This document shows, one piece after another, positions 1 through 11,302 of a stretch of 64,000 nt of DNA; the stretch's first letter is position 1; the number at the start of each line of letters is the position of its first letter. The position numbers and the translations under genes were made by a program. The notes beneath the pieces are model-generated. The model saw nothing but the letters and a program-made list of their open reading frames with translations, searched no databases and was not told the DNA's origin. The stretch covers positions 62,001 to 126,000 of the forward strand of contig JADNRV010000035.1 in NCBI GenBank assembly GCA_015499995.1. The letters are read 5' to 3'. The stretch comes from Flammula alnicola. Its lineage: Eukaryota; Basidiomycota; Agaricomycetes; Agaricales; Strophariaceae.

Positions 1-1
1 C

Positions 2-289
2 CTCGAAGAACATTCGGACACGTCGCGAATTTTCTACGGCGACTCGAACCTCCTCCTTCCTCCCATCAATGACCACTCGACCGACTCGGACCTCATGATT
101 GTCCTCGACTCTCTATCGCTGCGAATCCAAAGTGCGGTCAGCAGTATCTGCGAACATTATGGTATAGCACCTCCTGTGCCCTCTGCTCCTCTCACCGAGA
201 AGCAATCCATAATGTCGGCATTGACGCAGGATGGTGGTCTCGATGAGGTGACCCTTCAGTACATTGCTTCCATTCTAGAACGCCAGTAA
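2..289 (+). CDS. C-terminal fragment of an unidentified protein
   Basis: An open frame enters from the left edge in phase and runs to a TAA at 287-289, giving the last 95 residues of a protein whose start lies outside the window. The visible part is polar with a short helical end (…LQYIASILERQ) and shows no motif I recognise. It may be the C-terminus of a larger regulatory protein, but no function can be assigned. The frame is uninterrupted over the whole visible part, which supports it being coding; the absence of any recognised domain keeps confidence moderate. Confidence 0.5.
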   Translation, partial: LEEHSDTSRIFYGDSNLLLPPINDHSTDSDLMIVLDSLSLRIQSAVSSICEHYGIAPPVPSAPLTEKQSIMSALTQDGGLDEVTLQYIASILERQ

Positions 290-546
290 TTAATATTTTA
301 TACCACATTTCTCCTTCTCTATGTTATATCTCATTTGGCTTCATACCCTCTTTGTCTATTGCTTTGTCGTTGGTGGTTCTTTCTTCTCTGTACATTCTTA
401 GACATTTCATGTACATATATTTCATGTCATTTGGGCTCTCGGTATTTCAAACTATTCTTCTTGTATATATGCATTATTATTGTACAAAGATTATTTTTTG
501 GGTGATATCATATGCAGCGAGAAGGCTAGTAAGAGTTATATGGTAC
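290..546. other. Intergenic, convergent gene ends
   Basis: T-rich spacer between the end of the left-edge gene and the 3' end of the minus-strand esterase-like gene. It would hold both 3' UTRs. The 67-residue frame at 352-555 is hydrophobic low-complexity sequence and looks like chance. Confidence 0.5.
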
Positions 547-1981
547 TTAAGGTAGATTGGTGACGAAATGCCAGATGTAATGGGTCCAGCCCTCGAGAAC
601 ACCGCTGCCTGCCATGACGTGCAAACAGTCGCCTGTGGTATGCTATACAGCCAATCAGAAATATTCAGTTGGAGTCGGACAACGTCACGTACTGCATCAG
701 GTCGCAAGCGCGCCGGACGATCGATGGGAAGGTAATGGATGTCTTGGTATTTATGCAGCAGTTTCTGTAAACCAAGGTCAGGATACCAAGCTCTGAAGTA
801 AAACGGCGACTGACCCCGAAGATGGCGTTGAACTGCCAGATGTCGCCCCAGTTGTACCAGTTCCAGACGAACGGCTGGATCTCCGTCCATGGTTGGCGGA
901 AGTCGTGGCAGCTCTCGTGTCCGGGAAGATATGCCCTTACGATAACGCGTTTCCTGCTCCTCCTGAATCTTCCGTGCCCGCTGTGCTCCGAGAGTGCGTC
1001 CTGGAGTTTCTGGGCCCATCGTTGCATCGCAGCCTCGAACAAGGACATGACGCCTTGCATTCCTGGTGGAGAGACTTTCGAGAAGAGTGTGGTCGTCCAG
1101 TGGCCGCCGGTGCTGACGACCATGGTGGCGTAGTTTGCGTCGGGCAGAGGGGCTAGGAACTCGGACAGGTATTCAGCGAGAGGCAGTGTCCATACCGCTT
1201 CGTTGCTGAATAACCCATCATCTTCGAGAGCTTGGGTCTGAATCGAACGATGGATGTCGATTAGCTCTTCTTTCGACAACAGGAGGTCGATGCGCCGGAA
1301 TGTGACCAGCGGGGTCAAGGATATATTGAATCCTTTCGGAGGGATAGCGATTGAAGAAGGGGCGAGGAGGCGAGAGGTAGAGTTTTTGCGGCCAGCCACG
1401 ATCAAAGTTGGACTGGGCAGTGTAGTTTGGCGTCGCGAAAACGTGAGGGTAGAGATACACGACAGAGAGAAGAAATGGTTCTCTGTAACAGAGTCTGAGA
1501 AACAGTAAGATAAGAAATTCATCAGCGTGAACATTGACACTCACCGCCGACCAAATACCACCCTCCATCCTCCACTAGGTCTTAACCAAGGCCTCAGGAT
1601 TTAGTGGTGCCAAGTTTTCGCATCCCCCTCCAGGGATCCATTCCCATGACTGGGCCCCAGGAAACCGGTCATACTGCGCCTCTTGATCAGCAGCAAGGTG
1701 CCAAAAATATTCTCTGGAGCTCGCGCATTTCTCGAAACCGGCAAAAGCAAGGGCGTCCTCTGGCGATGTCATCCGGGGCCCGTTCGTGCGAGGTGGTACG
1801 ACCAGGATCCATTCGCGTATGCTTCTGGCGTACATGTCGTGCCAATGTCGTGCTGTGGAGGTTTCGACGGGTATTTGAAGCTCGAGAATCGGAAGGAGCC
1901 GGTGCTAAACGCGAAGAGGGCGAGCGATACGGTCGTTAGGACCGCGACACGCGCTAGTTTGCGCAGGCGCACGTCTGACAT
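547..1981 (-). pseudogene. SGNH/PC-esterase-like (PMR5/TBL-type) protein, reading frame broken
   Basis: The pieces read as one type II membrane protein: a cytosolic start and transmembrane segment (MSDVRLRKLARVAVLTTVSL…), then CTPEAYANGSWS, AFAGFEKCASSREYFWHL, a WEWIPGGGC block, the GDS block (LVGDSVTENHFFSLSC), TGGHWT, and a C-terminal DIHYLPIDRPARLRPD…GDCLHVMAG block supplying the Asp/His of an SGNH-type site. This N-x-GDS-x-DxxH order is that of the PMR5N/PC-esterase superfamily, which O-acylates or deacylates polysaccharides in the secretory pathway; the substrate here is unknown. Two clean introns are visible (643-692, and one splitting the GDS codon near 1530). The frame shifts at about 1800, 1580, 1455, 1330 and 800. 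Most shifts look like loss of one base from a CC or GG pair, so this is either a recent pseudogene or a stretch of uncorrected indels; the same pattern in the next two genes favours the latter. Confidence 0.65.
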
Positions 1982-2774
1982 TTCTAATAACGCAAATCTG
2001 GATCGAAATATATCGCCAGACGTGTTCTAGCATAAGGTATATTTATTAGTTTCATCAACGACGTTCATCTTTTAGAAGTGGTACGTACCCCTCTTCTCCT
2101 AATAATTAGACTGCACAAACAGATGGCGAACCTTGCCGAGCTCCTTGTCGTGTAGACAGGACGCTAGGGTATCAGTACAATCGCCACCGGGCCCTGAAGA
2201 CCAGAGCGAAGTGATATCTCGAAACGGAACAATTGGGAAGAGGGAGAAAGGTGGTCCGTTTACAAAAACGTTACATTTGAATTTGAAGGCAGAAATTTAT
2301 TCGGTATTATGGTTAACCGATCTTAGGGGGTACCTGCACCGTCGATATCTACGAGAGATGTACCCAACGGCGTTGATATATAGGCTCATAAAGACAATAC
2401 TTACAGGATAGATAAAAAGAAAGAAATCTATGCGAGCTGCAGCCTGAATTTGTCCGGAGCGTCTTCGCGATCGAACACTTCACTGTGCGGCGGTTCGGCC
2501 CCCATTTCACGGTTCGAACCTCTGCATTTTTCCTGATAAAATTTGAGTAGTAGTTCGTTATAATGCTCTAAGAACCATGCTTACTTTCAATGAACGAAAA
2601 AGATCAGTTACTTTGTTGAAGCTGAGCCTGCATGTCAGTCCGGAGTTAAGGAATGCTCGGCTTAACCGTGTATTTGCTTCTGTGACTTCTGCCAAACAAC
2701 TGCATCATCCGACGCGCCCAACGTGGAGTCGTGCTCAAGTTACTTACCATCGTACACACTCTTAGTCTGCGACA
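1982..2774. other. Divergent intergenic region
   Basis: Upstream region shared by the minus-strand esterase-like gene and plus-strand USE1. Only short chance frames are present. A GGTTCGAACC at about 2512 resembles a tRNA B-box, but the flanks do not form a T-arm. No promoter element was recognised with confidence. Confidence 0.4.
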
Positions 2775-3868
2775 ATGGACTACGAGAACACACCGCAACA
2801 CGACGAGATTAATTTGGTCGACTTGTACGAAGAATAGAGAAATCCGTCGCAAATAAAGCCGAATGGACACCGAGTTTAGCTCAACCCACAGAGGAAATCT
2901 GGCTGAGGGTGCAGAAGGTATTGCAGGTGATTTTCATGACAATCATTATATGTATGGTTAACTAATCTATTTGGTGAGCCCATAGAATGTAAAATATGCA
3001 CGGAAGTTGATGAAGAATGTGAGGTAGATGACCTCGATCCGTCACTGTACGCTCCTAAACCGCTCTGAACACATTCTCGTATTGACCTCCATGATATTTT
3101 TATAGGAAACGAATACACCAGTTGAATGATATCAAATGAAACTGGATCGCTTTGGCACATTTTTCAAGGACGTAGAACAGGTGCGTGCCGCTAGCAAGTC
3201 AAAACATGACACTTGCTGATAATTTCTCAAGTCGTCAAAACCCAAACCTAAAAGACCAGAACCAATCCTCCCTACTCTTCCAATACCAGAACCCCCACGG
3301 ACACCATCAATGCTTCTTTATCTGGCGAGGTCGTACAACAATCTCGAGACGGAACATCAGCCCTCCTCCATATTCAGAGCCCACTTCGATACCTTCTTCT
3401 CCTAAAATCTCAACTCAGGGCTTATTCATCTCACCCCCGGACGCAGACGAGATATCGCCTACCCTCCTCACATCTACACTACCCTCCCTTCTCCCATCAA
3501 ACCCCGCCGAAACCGCCGCAGCGTCCGCATACTCGCGGTCATTCGGTCCCACACCAACAGCGCGTAAACTGGCCGGAGCCCACACGTCCACAGCACTGCA
3601 AGAAGAGCTCTCATCCCAGCTGGAGGTCATGGCGCAGCAGCTGAAGCGCAACGCGCTGCATTTCTCGAATTCGCTGGAGAAAGACAAGGCGGTCATCGAG
3701 GATGCGGGGCTGAAGTTGGAGGGCAATTATGATGTGATGCTGAAGGAACGTTTGCGGCTGAGAGACCATCGCGGGAAGAGTAGGAGCACGACGTGCTTGA
3801 TTATGGGCGTTGTGCTGCTGGTAGTGGTGGTGTTTATGCTTATGGTCTCGGTCATTAGGTTTTCTTAG
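2775..3868 (+). CDS. USE1: USE1-type ER SNARE, frame interrupted
   Basis: Reads as the unconventional SNARE Use1/p31, the Qc-type SNARE that with Sec20, Ufe1 and Sec22 mediates Golgi-to-ER COPI vesicle fusion. Visible are an N-terminal INLV…RLVRRIEKSVANKAEW block, a NVKYARKLMKNV block, a KLDRFGTFFKDVEQ block, a proline-rich linker, the SNARE helix (LQEELSSQLEVMAQQLKRNA … ERLRLRDHRGKS) and a C-terminal membrane anchor (LIMGVVLLVVVVFMLMVSV) with almost nothing after it, as expected of a tail-anchored SNARE. Introns are inferred at 2927-2985, about 3049-3105 and about 3181-3230. The frame breaks at about 2819, 3021, 3138 and 3400; the first three are each repaired on paper by doubling one existing base. 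USE1 is essential in yeast, so I suspect sequence errors rather than a dead gene, unless a second copy exists elsewhere. The start at 2775 is the only ATG feeding the N-terminal block. Confidence 0.8.
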
Positions 3869-4235
3869 TGCATTGGTTTTCTCGCTATCATTATCACTCT
3901 TTTACACGGATTTTTGTTCACTATTATTGGATTTCGCCATATCTCATGCAGCTCCTCCTCCTCCTGAACCTTTTCCTGAACTGCCTTTTGGGAGAATTAA
4001 TTCGTTAGCAATTGCATTTCGAAATGTGAGGACAGCGGAAGCGCGGCGCCGGAAGGCCGGCGTCAAGCTGATTAGATAATTCCGGCTCCTGATTTTCTGT
4101 CGTCACTGCGATTTTCCCGTTTACATAAATCCACACCAACGATCTCTTATATCGTATATATTGGCACTGCCTACTTTTGAGGCAACCGCTGCCTAACAGG
4201 AATACACTTGCGACTTCTTGGATCGTGTTTTGCCA
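3869..4235. other. Intergenic, USE1 to SQS1
   Basis: Short tandemly oriented spacer holding the USE1 3' UTR and the SQS1 5' region. The 68-residue frame at 3873 continues T-rich sequence and is unlikely to be coding. No clear TATA element. Confidence 0.4.
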
Positions 4236-7200
4236 ATGGCGAGAGGAAATGGTCGAGGCCGAGGGTTTCGCGGAGGTCGTGGCGACAGAGGTACGGGCGG
4301 CAGAGGTCGCGGTGGTAGAGGAGGATATCGGGGCGGTCGTGGAAACGGACGAGATATGCCAAGATCCAGTTTCATCGAAGACGAGTTGGATTTCAGCATA
4401 CAAATGTTTGCTGATGGTGCGTAAATGCCTCGGATGGGAAGTTTAAGGACAAAATTTCATCCCATTTGCAGCACGTCCAACTGGAGAAAGTAATACCTAT
4501 CGGGGTAGGGGTCGAGACGGCCGTGGAGGAGGACAATTCTCTGGCCCGAATTCTGGGGCGGCTACTTCCAACCGCGGGCGAGGGCGCGGTGGCTACGATT
4601 CGCCCCGTGGACGTGGATATGAATCACCTCGCGGCCGTGGACGAGGCCAAGACTCTTTTACGTCAGCCAGGCGGGGCGACTATGGCATTGGCGCATCTCC
4701 AAGAGGTCGTGGCCGAGGAGGAGCCCAAACAAGGCCCGGAACGCTGTCGGGTCTTCTTTACCAAAAGCGACCATTACTTCGACCCATCGTATTCGTGCCT
4801 TCTGTTCTCACAAAGGTGTTGTTCCAAGAGGAAGAGGAACTCATCAAACCGGGAGTGGAGGATGTCGGTAAGTGGTTCATTTTTTTCTGGCAAAAATACA
4901 GCATTAATGTCCTCCTAGATGATACGGAACAGAGCCATCTCCCCACCGCTGATCAGGTTTCTCGCGTTTTTAGCAGCGGTAACATTCCTCGCATGGAGTC
5001 CGACTTGGAAGACGAAGAGGACGGAGAAGAAATCGAAGAAGTTGATTTCAATGAGGTTGACAACTTTTCGATTCCTCGTCCACGACGAAGACAACAACGA
5101 CAGTACGGAGAAGCAAACTAGGAGAAATTACAACTATCACGGAACAGCAATTTACTGGATTCTACGTTGATCCTATACCTACTTCTAACGCTCAACAACC
5201 GGTGACGGACCCAACAGCCTCTATTCCGGACGACGTTGATGATCTGGCCAAAATGATGGATGAAACATTGTCGGCTGCCGACGAGCCAGATAACTCGGAA
5301 GACGTTGCGATGTCAGTTCCACCTACAGAGCAATCTGCTATATTTGCTTTGCAAGAACCTTCCGCTGCACCTCAGTCTTCCGAAGCTGTTGTCGGTGACA
5401 AACCAGAGGAGCAATTATTCTGCGTCGACCTTGAACCGGCTCCCGTACCAACAGAAATGGCTCCTACACAGGACCTCCTTCCTTCTGCCCTCAGAGACGA
5501 TGACGAGGATGATATCATTGTCTATGTCGCACCTCATCCCAGGAAAGCATCGTCCCACGACGGCAAGGAGCACCAGTGAAATCGGAAGAAAACGCTCCGA
5601 GCAACGGCCCCGACATTTCACGTTTTTCGCCCTACGTTAGTGCAGCTGCACTTCCAATAGCTCAGGATCATCCTCCCACACCCACTTTCCAGTGTTCCGC
5701 CTGTCGCTGACCGCCTTCCTTCTCATCCCTCTCTTCTCCTTTTCTCAATCTACGACCACAAAGACCCCGTCACGCCGGGCAAATCGACAGCGCGACTGCG
5801 CGTTCCGCCCGTCTCAACGCCCCGCCAAGCGAAAGCATGGAAGAGGAAGCGGGGTCTGGCGGTAAGAAAGGCTTGAAATCGTCCTTCGGTGCCTTTGGTG
5901 CGATGCGCGAGGAGGCGCAGTTGCATCGGCAGGACCCGAGACGCAGCGAGCGCAGGAGGGGTGATTCGGATCTGGAGTGGGGTGACACAGACGACGACGA
6001 CGTGCAGCAGGTGGATGAAGTTGAGGAAGGAGTGCAAGAACTTTTGGGATGGAGCGACAAGGGCAAGGGCAGAGAGACGGCTGTGCAGGATACGGGTGAA
6101 GGAGAGGCGAAGGACGGGCAAGATGTAGATGATGCGCATGGGATGGAGGTTGATGCGTTGGATCTGGCGGCGATGCGGAACTTCGTAGGAGGCCTTTTGG
6201 GCACCGAGGCTGGCAAACATGTGACGATGGATGATGTGAGGGATGCGGAAATCATGAGGATGGAAGATAAAGAAGAAGACGAGAATGAGGAAGACGAGGA
6301 GGACGCCACGAGCGAGGATGATTCAGAAGAAGACGTCCTGGCCGCTGAGGAGGCGATGCTGATATCGGACACCCTGGAATTCGAGGATGACAAGCTCGAG
6401 GACGACAGTGAAGATGACGAGGACGATGACGAGGAGGAGGAAGATGACCAGACGCCCAGGACAAGTTTCGAGGCCAGGCTACAGCGCCTGAGGGAGAAAT
6501 CGAGATCAAAAAAGCCAGCGGATACCTCGATGGAGGATATGGACGATGACAGCGACGAAGATAGGGCCGATTTTCTGCCGCGAAATATGACTTGGGCTGA
6601 GGAGGACGAAGACTTCATCCAAGAAATTCAGGTCGGTAATTCATTTCCTGGTTCATGTCTAGGTGTTCATCTCACGCTATTCTAGGACATGTTGGATGAG
6701 AATGAAGACGTTTTGACCGGAAGGGACAGGAAGCAAAAGAATGCACTCTTCCGCTCCATCCGCAGTGGTACTTTCGAGTATTTGGAAGGCTTCAGCCCTG
6801 CTAGTGGGTCCTATTCGTATATAAGCCCTCCTATTGTTCACAATTTATTTTTTGCTCTGTAGAACGACGAAAGGAGAAGGGCAAGGACCTCCCACCTGAC
6901 CTTCAAGCGCAATGGGAGAAGGATCGCAAGGCCAAGGCTGAATACAAGAAAGCCAGGGAACTTGCCCGTCTCGAGGCCGCCGCAGATCCTCTTTCGAAGA
7001 AGAAGGGAGGAAAGAAAGGGCGCAAAGCCATGCTTGCGGCTGCCAAACTCGATCCTACCATTACCGTCATCCCCAACCGCATCATTGACATGACGACGCT
7101 CGTGCAGCAAATTAGGCGGTTCATTGCCGACGTTGGAGGGCCCTCGACGATGTCTCTCCCTCCGACGAACAAGGAGACGAGGAAGAATGTGCACGAAATG

Positions 7201-7654
7201 GCTCTGGCTTTCAATTTGAAGAGTGTTAGTATGGGCAAAGGAGATGCCAGGTACACGACCTTGACAAAGACGACGCGGTCAGGAGTAGGCGTGAAGGAAC
7301 AGAAGATCGCGAGGATTGTGAGGAGGAGCGGTGGTATGGGTGCGCGCGGAGACTCGTTCATCTATGATAAGAAGGGTAAAGGGCCGCCAGCTGCGATGCC
7401 TCGTCATCGAGATGGCGATGTGGTCGGAAAGGTCCGTTTAGATCTTGTATCTCTTCATAATCTTTTTCGTTGCTAATTGGAATCAATCGCGGGAATAGGC
7501 TGCGCCCAAGCTCACAGAAGCCAACGTTGGCTTCCGCATGCTGGCTCTAATGGGTTGGTCGGAGGGCACGCGGATTGGATATACAGGCGGTCTCGATGCA
7601 CCGTTAACTGCAATCATCAAGAACACAAAGCTAGGGCTAGGAGCTACTAAATGA
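4236..7654 (+). CDS. SQS1: SQS1-like R3H/G-patch protein, N-terminal half frame-broken
   Basis: Reads as Sqs1/Pfa1, the G-patch activator of the DEAH helicase Prp43 in ribosome biogenesis and splicing. It opens with an RGG region (MARGNGRGRGFRGGRG…, continued after an intron at about 4417-4471), then a conserved segment around QKRPLLRPIVFVPSVLTKVL, a long acidic middle (6240-6460, runs of Asp/Glu), an R3H domain near 7195-7275 (ALAFNLKSVSMGKGDARYTT) and a C-terminal G-patch (GFRMLALMGWSEGTRIGYTG) ending LGLGATK. Introns near 4868-4918, 6632-6684, 6801-6861 and 7431-7498 keep the second half in frame. The N-terminal half changes frame at about 5119, 5573, 5692 and 5861, three of these consistent with one missing base. 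From 5870 to the stop the frame is clean. Family order RGG, acidic, R3H, G-patch matches the yeast protein, so the identification is firm although the exact N-terminal sequence is not. Confidence 0.85.
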
Positions 7655-9349
7655 TAGAATTTTTGGACATATTTCCCGTTTACATTCGTAGAGGTGACCT
7701 TGAACGTTTTCTTGCCCCCGTCCCCTTTCCATCGCGATTTACCTACAAGTTTCATCTAATACGCTGCTTTGCATGAGTAGATATTTTCTGTGTTCGTCTA
7801 TTTCTGACAATTTACTTAACTATATTTACCCTACGTAGACAGGCCTATTATTGCACGACAGAATATGCGACGCGTTCGTTGTACACGTGACCTTATTAAT
7901 GGGCTTTTGATCATGTGATGACAAGCCCATCAAGTTGAAATTCGAACGAACTTCGCTTTTCCTTTTCAACAAGCGCGGCCAAGCGGAGGATATTCTAACA
8001 TACGTCGAGATATCAAGTAACCAGAACGTCCAGGATGAACGCTCGTCTTGGTGCAAGCAGCGACTACTTGCGGTCTTCCGTCTTTCAATGTGGGTCTTTC
8101 CTTTTTATGGAATCTACACAGCTCGACAATTATCGACAGGGAGAAGTGAACGTCGGTACTTCAAGCTTCAAGCTTCAAGTTTGATACTTTTTCGTGCGAG
8201 TGGGGACCGTGTTCCGATATAACTGAGCCATATCTACCTTCCGGTGTTTTCCGACGATGCCTCTGCTTCTAAGTGGCATACTTCTTGGGCGCGTTGGAAA
8301 TCAAACGCCTTGATTAGATATATTCTAACACGACAAAAGTAAGTAAATGCTCAAGTCTTCACTTTAAGCATTGCGGGTACTTATTTAATACAAGCTAGAT
8401 GAAGGAAGCGATATTATTCACCAAAGCGCATGGAATTTTCCTCTGAACAATTCCGACATGATTTAGAAAGCTCGATATGGTTCGCTTGGAACGGATTTGT
8501 CCCCACGTACGCCAAGCCTTACTCCGCAGTCCCACCGTTGACGAGGTCACAGAAATCCTGAATCATTAATATCTTGCGACCCTCGTGGCGTCTTTATTCT
8601 GCTGATTTCTGGCCTCGAGAAACTGCCTGTACGCCAACTTTCTTTCAATCCGTCCTCGTTCTTCCAAACTACGGCAGGATACACTGATCCCCTTGAACCA
8701 GACCATGTTTTGCAGCATTACGTAGCCCGGGATCATCAATGCAACACCCTCCCGGTCCAAATGGCAAGAGCTATCGTCGACGCCAAATCTATCTCATTTT
8801 TCCTTGCAGGATGTGGCGCGAGAAACTAATCCGAAAAATCCTCGAAGCTTCTTGTTCTTCATCAATTCGCGAGCTTGAGTTTTCTCAACGCTGACGGCGG
8901 GACATTGACTGGGTTTGACAGTCGGGTAGTTGTTCGTTCCTCTACTGTCCTCGATGACCTTAACCGACTATACGGAACACTGGGAATGACAGGCTTAGGC
9001 TTCTTTCTATTACTCTTAATTATCGGCTCATAAACGGAACGACGGCCCTCAAGCCCTTGAGCTCTTAACGGAAACCACCCGGGGTCGCTTGACACGATGT
9101 TGATACCCTTGTTCCAATTTGGACATAAGATAAGATTAGATGTCTTATTTGGTGGCCGGAACGATCTCACAGTGCGCAGGCGCAGGGGCAGAACCATATC
9201 ATAGCCGCATTCATATACTTTCAGAACAATGCCATCCACCTTTAGCGCCATGTTGACTGCCTCGCGGTACCCAAGAAACAGGACCAGAGAGCTGTTCTAT
9301 AAAAGCGACAAAGATTTGGACCAAGGATTGGAGCAGTCTGATTACTGCG
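7655..9349. other. Gene-poor spacer
   Basis: About 1.7 kb without a convincing gene. Short frames on both strands (for example 8862-9251 minus, 129 codons) lack recognisable domains. A heptamer CTTCAAG is repeated three times at about 8159-8180. The last 100 bases should hold the promoter of the F-box-like gene. Confidence 0.4.
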
Positions 9350-10258
9350 ATGCCCCAGGACACTGCTAGTAACGAATTGTGCATTCTGCCAGGAGAACTC
9401 GAGCGCGAGATATTCGAACTCGCGGCATCTGAGTCACTCCAAATTGCTGCACGGCTCACGCTTGTCGCCCGTAGAGTTCGCGAATGGTAAGCGCTATTTT
9501 TCTGCGGTCAGATCGATGTCTAATTATAATATCGGATATTGGAACCTAGGATTGAACCAAGTCTCTACCGTATTTTTCGAGCCAATCGTCGAGGGAGAGT
9601 GTTTCCTCCTTTCTGTTTAGGAACCCAAAACAGCACCTTGGATATGCCTCGTCTAATGCGTTATGGACAGCATATCCGACATGTTGTACTGCGGGAACAT
9701 TCAGCGAGAAGTGTCAGAAAAATTCTTGACCGCTGCCCGAACGTCGAAAACTTGGCGCTTTGGATCGTCGATGGGTCATGCGCGCCCCTCGTGCCAGTTT
9801 TGGAGGCCCTCCCACTTAAAAGATTGTCAGTCGACGCTCTAGACTTTCTTCTTTTCCACGGGGAGGAAATGGTAGACGTGCCTATCACTCTTAACATAAC
9901 CCACCTCGACATCAATAACTTCGGTTATCTAGACGTGACGGAATGGGAGCAGATAACATCCTTGCCCGAATTAACGCACCTCTTCTTCAATGGATGCCCA
10001 CGCGGGGAGCTCCTCGAAAACCTCCTTCACAAATGCGTCAAATTGGAGCTCCTCGTCCTTTTCATTCCATGGGGCGAACGCATATCCTCTCCCTTTCAAC
10101 ACGGGCATGGCCAACCTAAAATCCGTGATAAACGCTTAGTCAAGGTCAGCTCCATAGTGGAATATGAGAAGCAATGGGAATTGGGCACCCTGCGAGGAGG
10201 AGATTTTTGGAAAATTTACGAGGAGAAGAGGGACTCGGCGAGGCTCGACTTAGAGTAG
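9350..10258 (+). CDS. F-box-like protein with LRR-like tail
   Basis: Two exons, 9350-9486 and 9550-10258, joined by a 63-nt GT-AG intron that splits a Trp codon (…VARRVREW|IEPSLYRI…). The N-terminus (ILPGELEREIFELAASESLQ) is the Agaricomycete F-box-like opening; the remainder has short Leu-rich strands (CPNVENLALWIVDGSC, LPLKRLSVD, LTHLDINNFGYL, LPELTHLFFNGC) resembling the irregular LRRs of this family. Members are assumed to be SCF-type adaptors, but this has rarely been shown. It is a diverged paralogue of the gene at 26272-27266, with the same intron position. The start is the ATG that places the F-box-like block at the N-terminus. Length, about 281 residues, equals that of its paralogue, and the frame is clean. 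Confidence 0.75.
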
Positions 10259-10583
10259 TCTGCCTCAGGAGAACAGGTTGGTTCCGATATTGCTAAACAT
10301 CCAACACAAACCGCTATTGTACCCCTCTCACTCTTCTTCCGCCGGTAGGAGCTAGTTATACAGGATCAAAAATTGTAGCTATAGCATCATGTCTTTATTA
10401 TGTACAAATTCCATAAAACAATTCGCCAACCTCTTCCGCTGGCCTCTGTTGACTCTTTTTATTATCGCATTTGGATACAATTTCATAGGCGTAAATAAAT
10501 GTCGAAAGACCATGGCTCCATTTACTTCCTCTCCGATCATCTACACTCTTAAATACATACATGTACGTACATTAGATTGGCAA
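10259..10583. other. Convergent intergenic spacer
   Basis: AT-rich spacer between the F-box-like gene and the 3' end of the minus-strand membrane gene. Nothing further was recognised. Confidence 0.4.
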
Positions 10584-11302
10584 TCATGAATCTGAGGGCC
10601 ATACTATTGGCAAAAGTGGTGCAGCAGCGACGGCTGCGGTGAGAATGCCAGTAACCAAAGCCGATATCGCTACAGGCATAGGATATAGCAGAAAAAGATA
10701 GATAGCTAGAGCGATGGCTAACAGGGCAACTGACAGACCGAGCAACTGATGGCGAGGAGACAAATGAGTCAACAAAGCAAGGGTACAAGCTTGGTCTCGC
10801 TCACTCGGGCAGAAACGACAGCCGCTCGAAATGACGCTGTAGCATGTTGACTTCTGTGCATATCCGTAATAGCGCTTAACGCTGGAGATGGTGGCCGCAT
10901 CTCGTGTTCTTGATGTCGAGGTAGGGAACGTGGACGGCTGGCATGCCACTGGCGCAAGAAGCGCACGATTCTTTTGGTAACGCCGACGTGTCCATCATGA
11001 TATCCTGCGCTCATGGCGAGACCTGCCACGGCGGTCATTGTTGCGCCAAGGCTGGTGACCAGCGCGCACCAAAGTAGTGCGATTACTACTGAAGCGCGGA
11101 CGGGTCGTGTCATAGGATCGGCGCCTAAAACGGCGGTGAGATCAGCACAGATGCCGCTGGTGCATGAAGAGACCACGGATGCGATGAGAGGGGCCTAAGG
11201 AAAGATTGAAAATCAGTATACATTGGATAACCAGCTACATCTGGGAGAAATTTTGACGTACGCCCACAGACAGGGCAGCGAGAATGTTTGACTGGCTTGC
11301 AT
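10584..11302 (-). pseudogene. Multi-pass membrane protein, 5' part missing
   Basis: Three exons connect in phase: 11262-11302, 10805-11194 and 10584-10745, with introns of 67 and 59 nt carrying good GT-AG signals. The product has hydrophobic segments around VVIALLWCALVTSLGATMTAV and, after the last intron, LLGLSVALLAIALAIYLFLL and ISALVTGILTAAVAAAPLLP, separated by a basic cytosolic-looking loop. It resembles the C-terminal half of a common Agaricomycete multi-TM family of unknown function. No upstream exon with a start codon was found between 11303 and the MITE at 12466, so the gene looks 5'-truncated. An unrecognised distant first exon is possible. Confidence 0.45.

Noticed and set aside
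352..555. 67-residue hydrophobic protein
   Set aside because: T-rich, low-complexity frame in a convergent 3' region; no start context or family support.
2450..2540. Possible tRNA gene (GGTTCGAACC B-box-like sequence)
   Set aside because: The bases flanking TTCGAAC do not pair into a T-arm and no A-box or acceptor stem fits.
5770..6618. Minus-strand 282-codon Ser-rich frame
   Set aside because: It is the antisense of the acidic Asp/Glu codon runs of SQS1, which read as Ser on the other strand.
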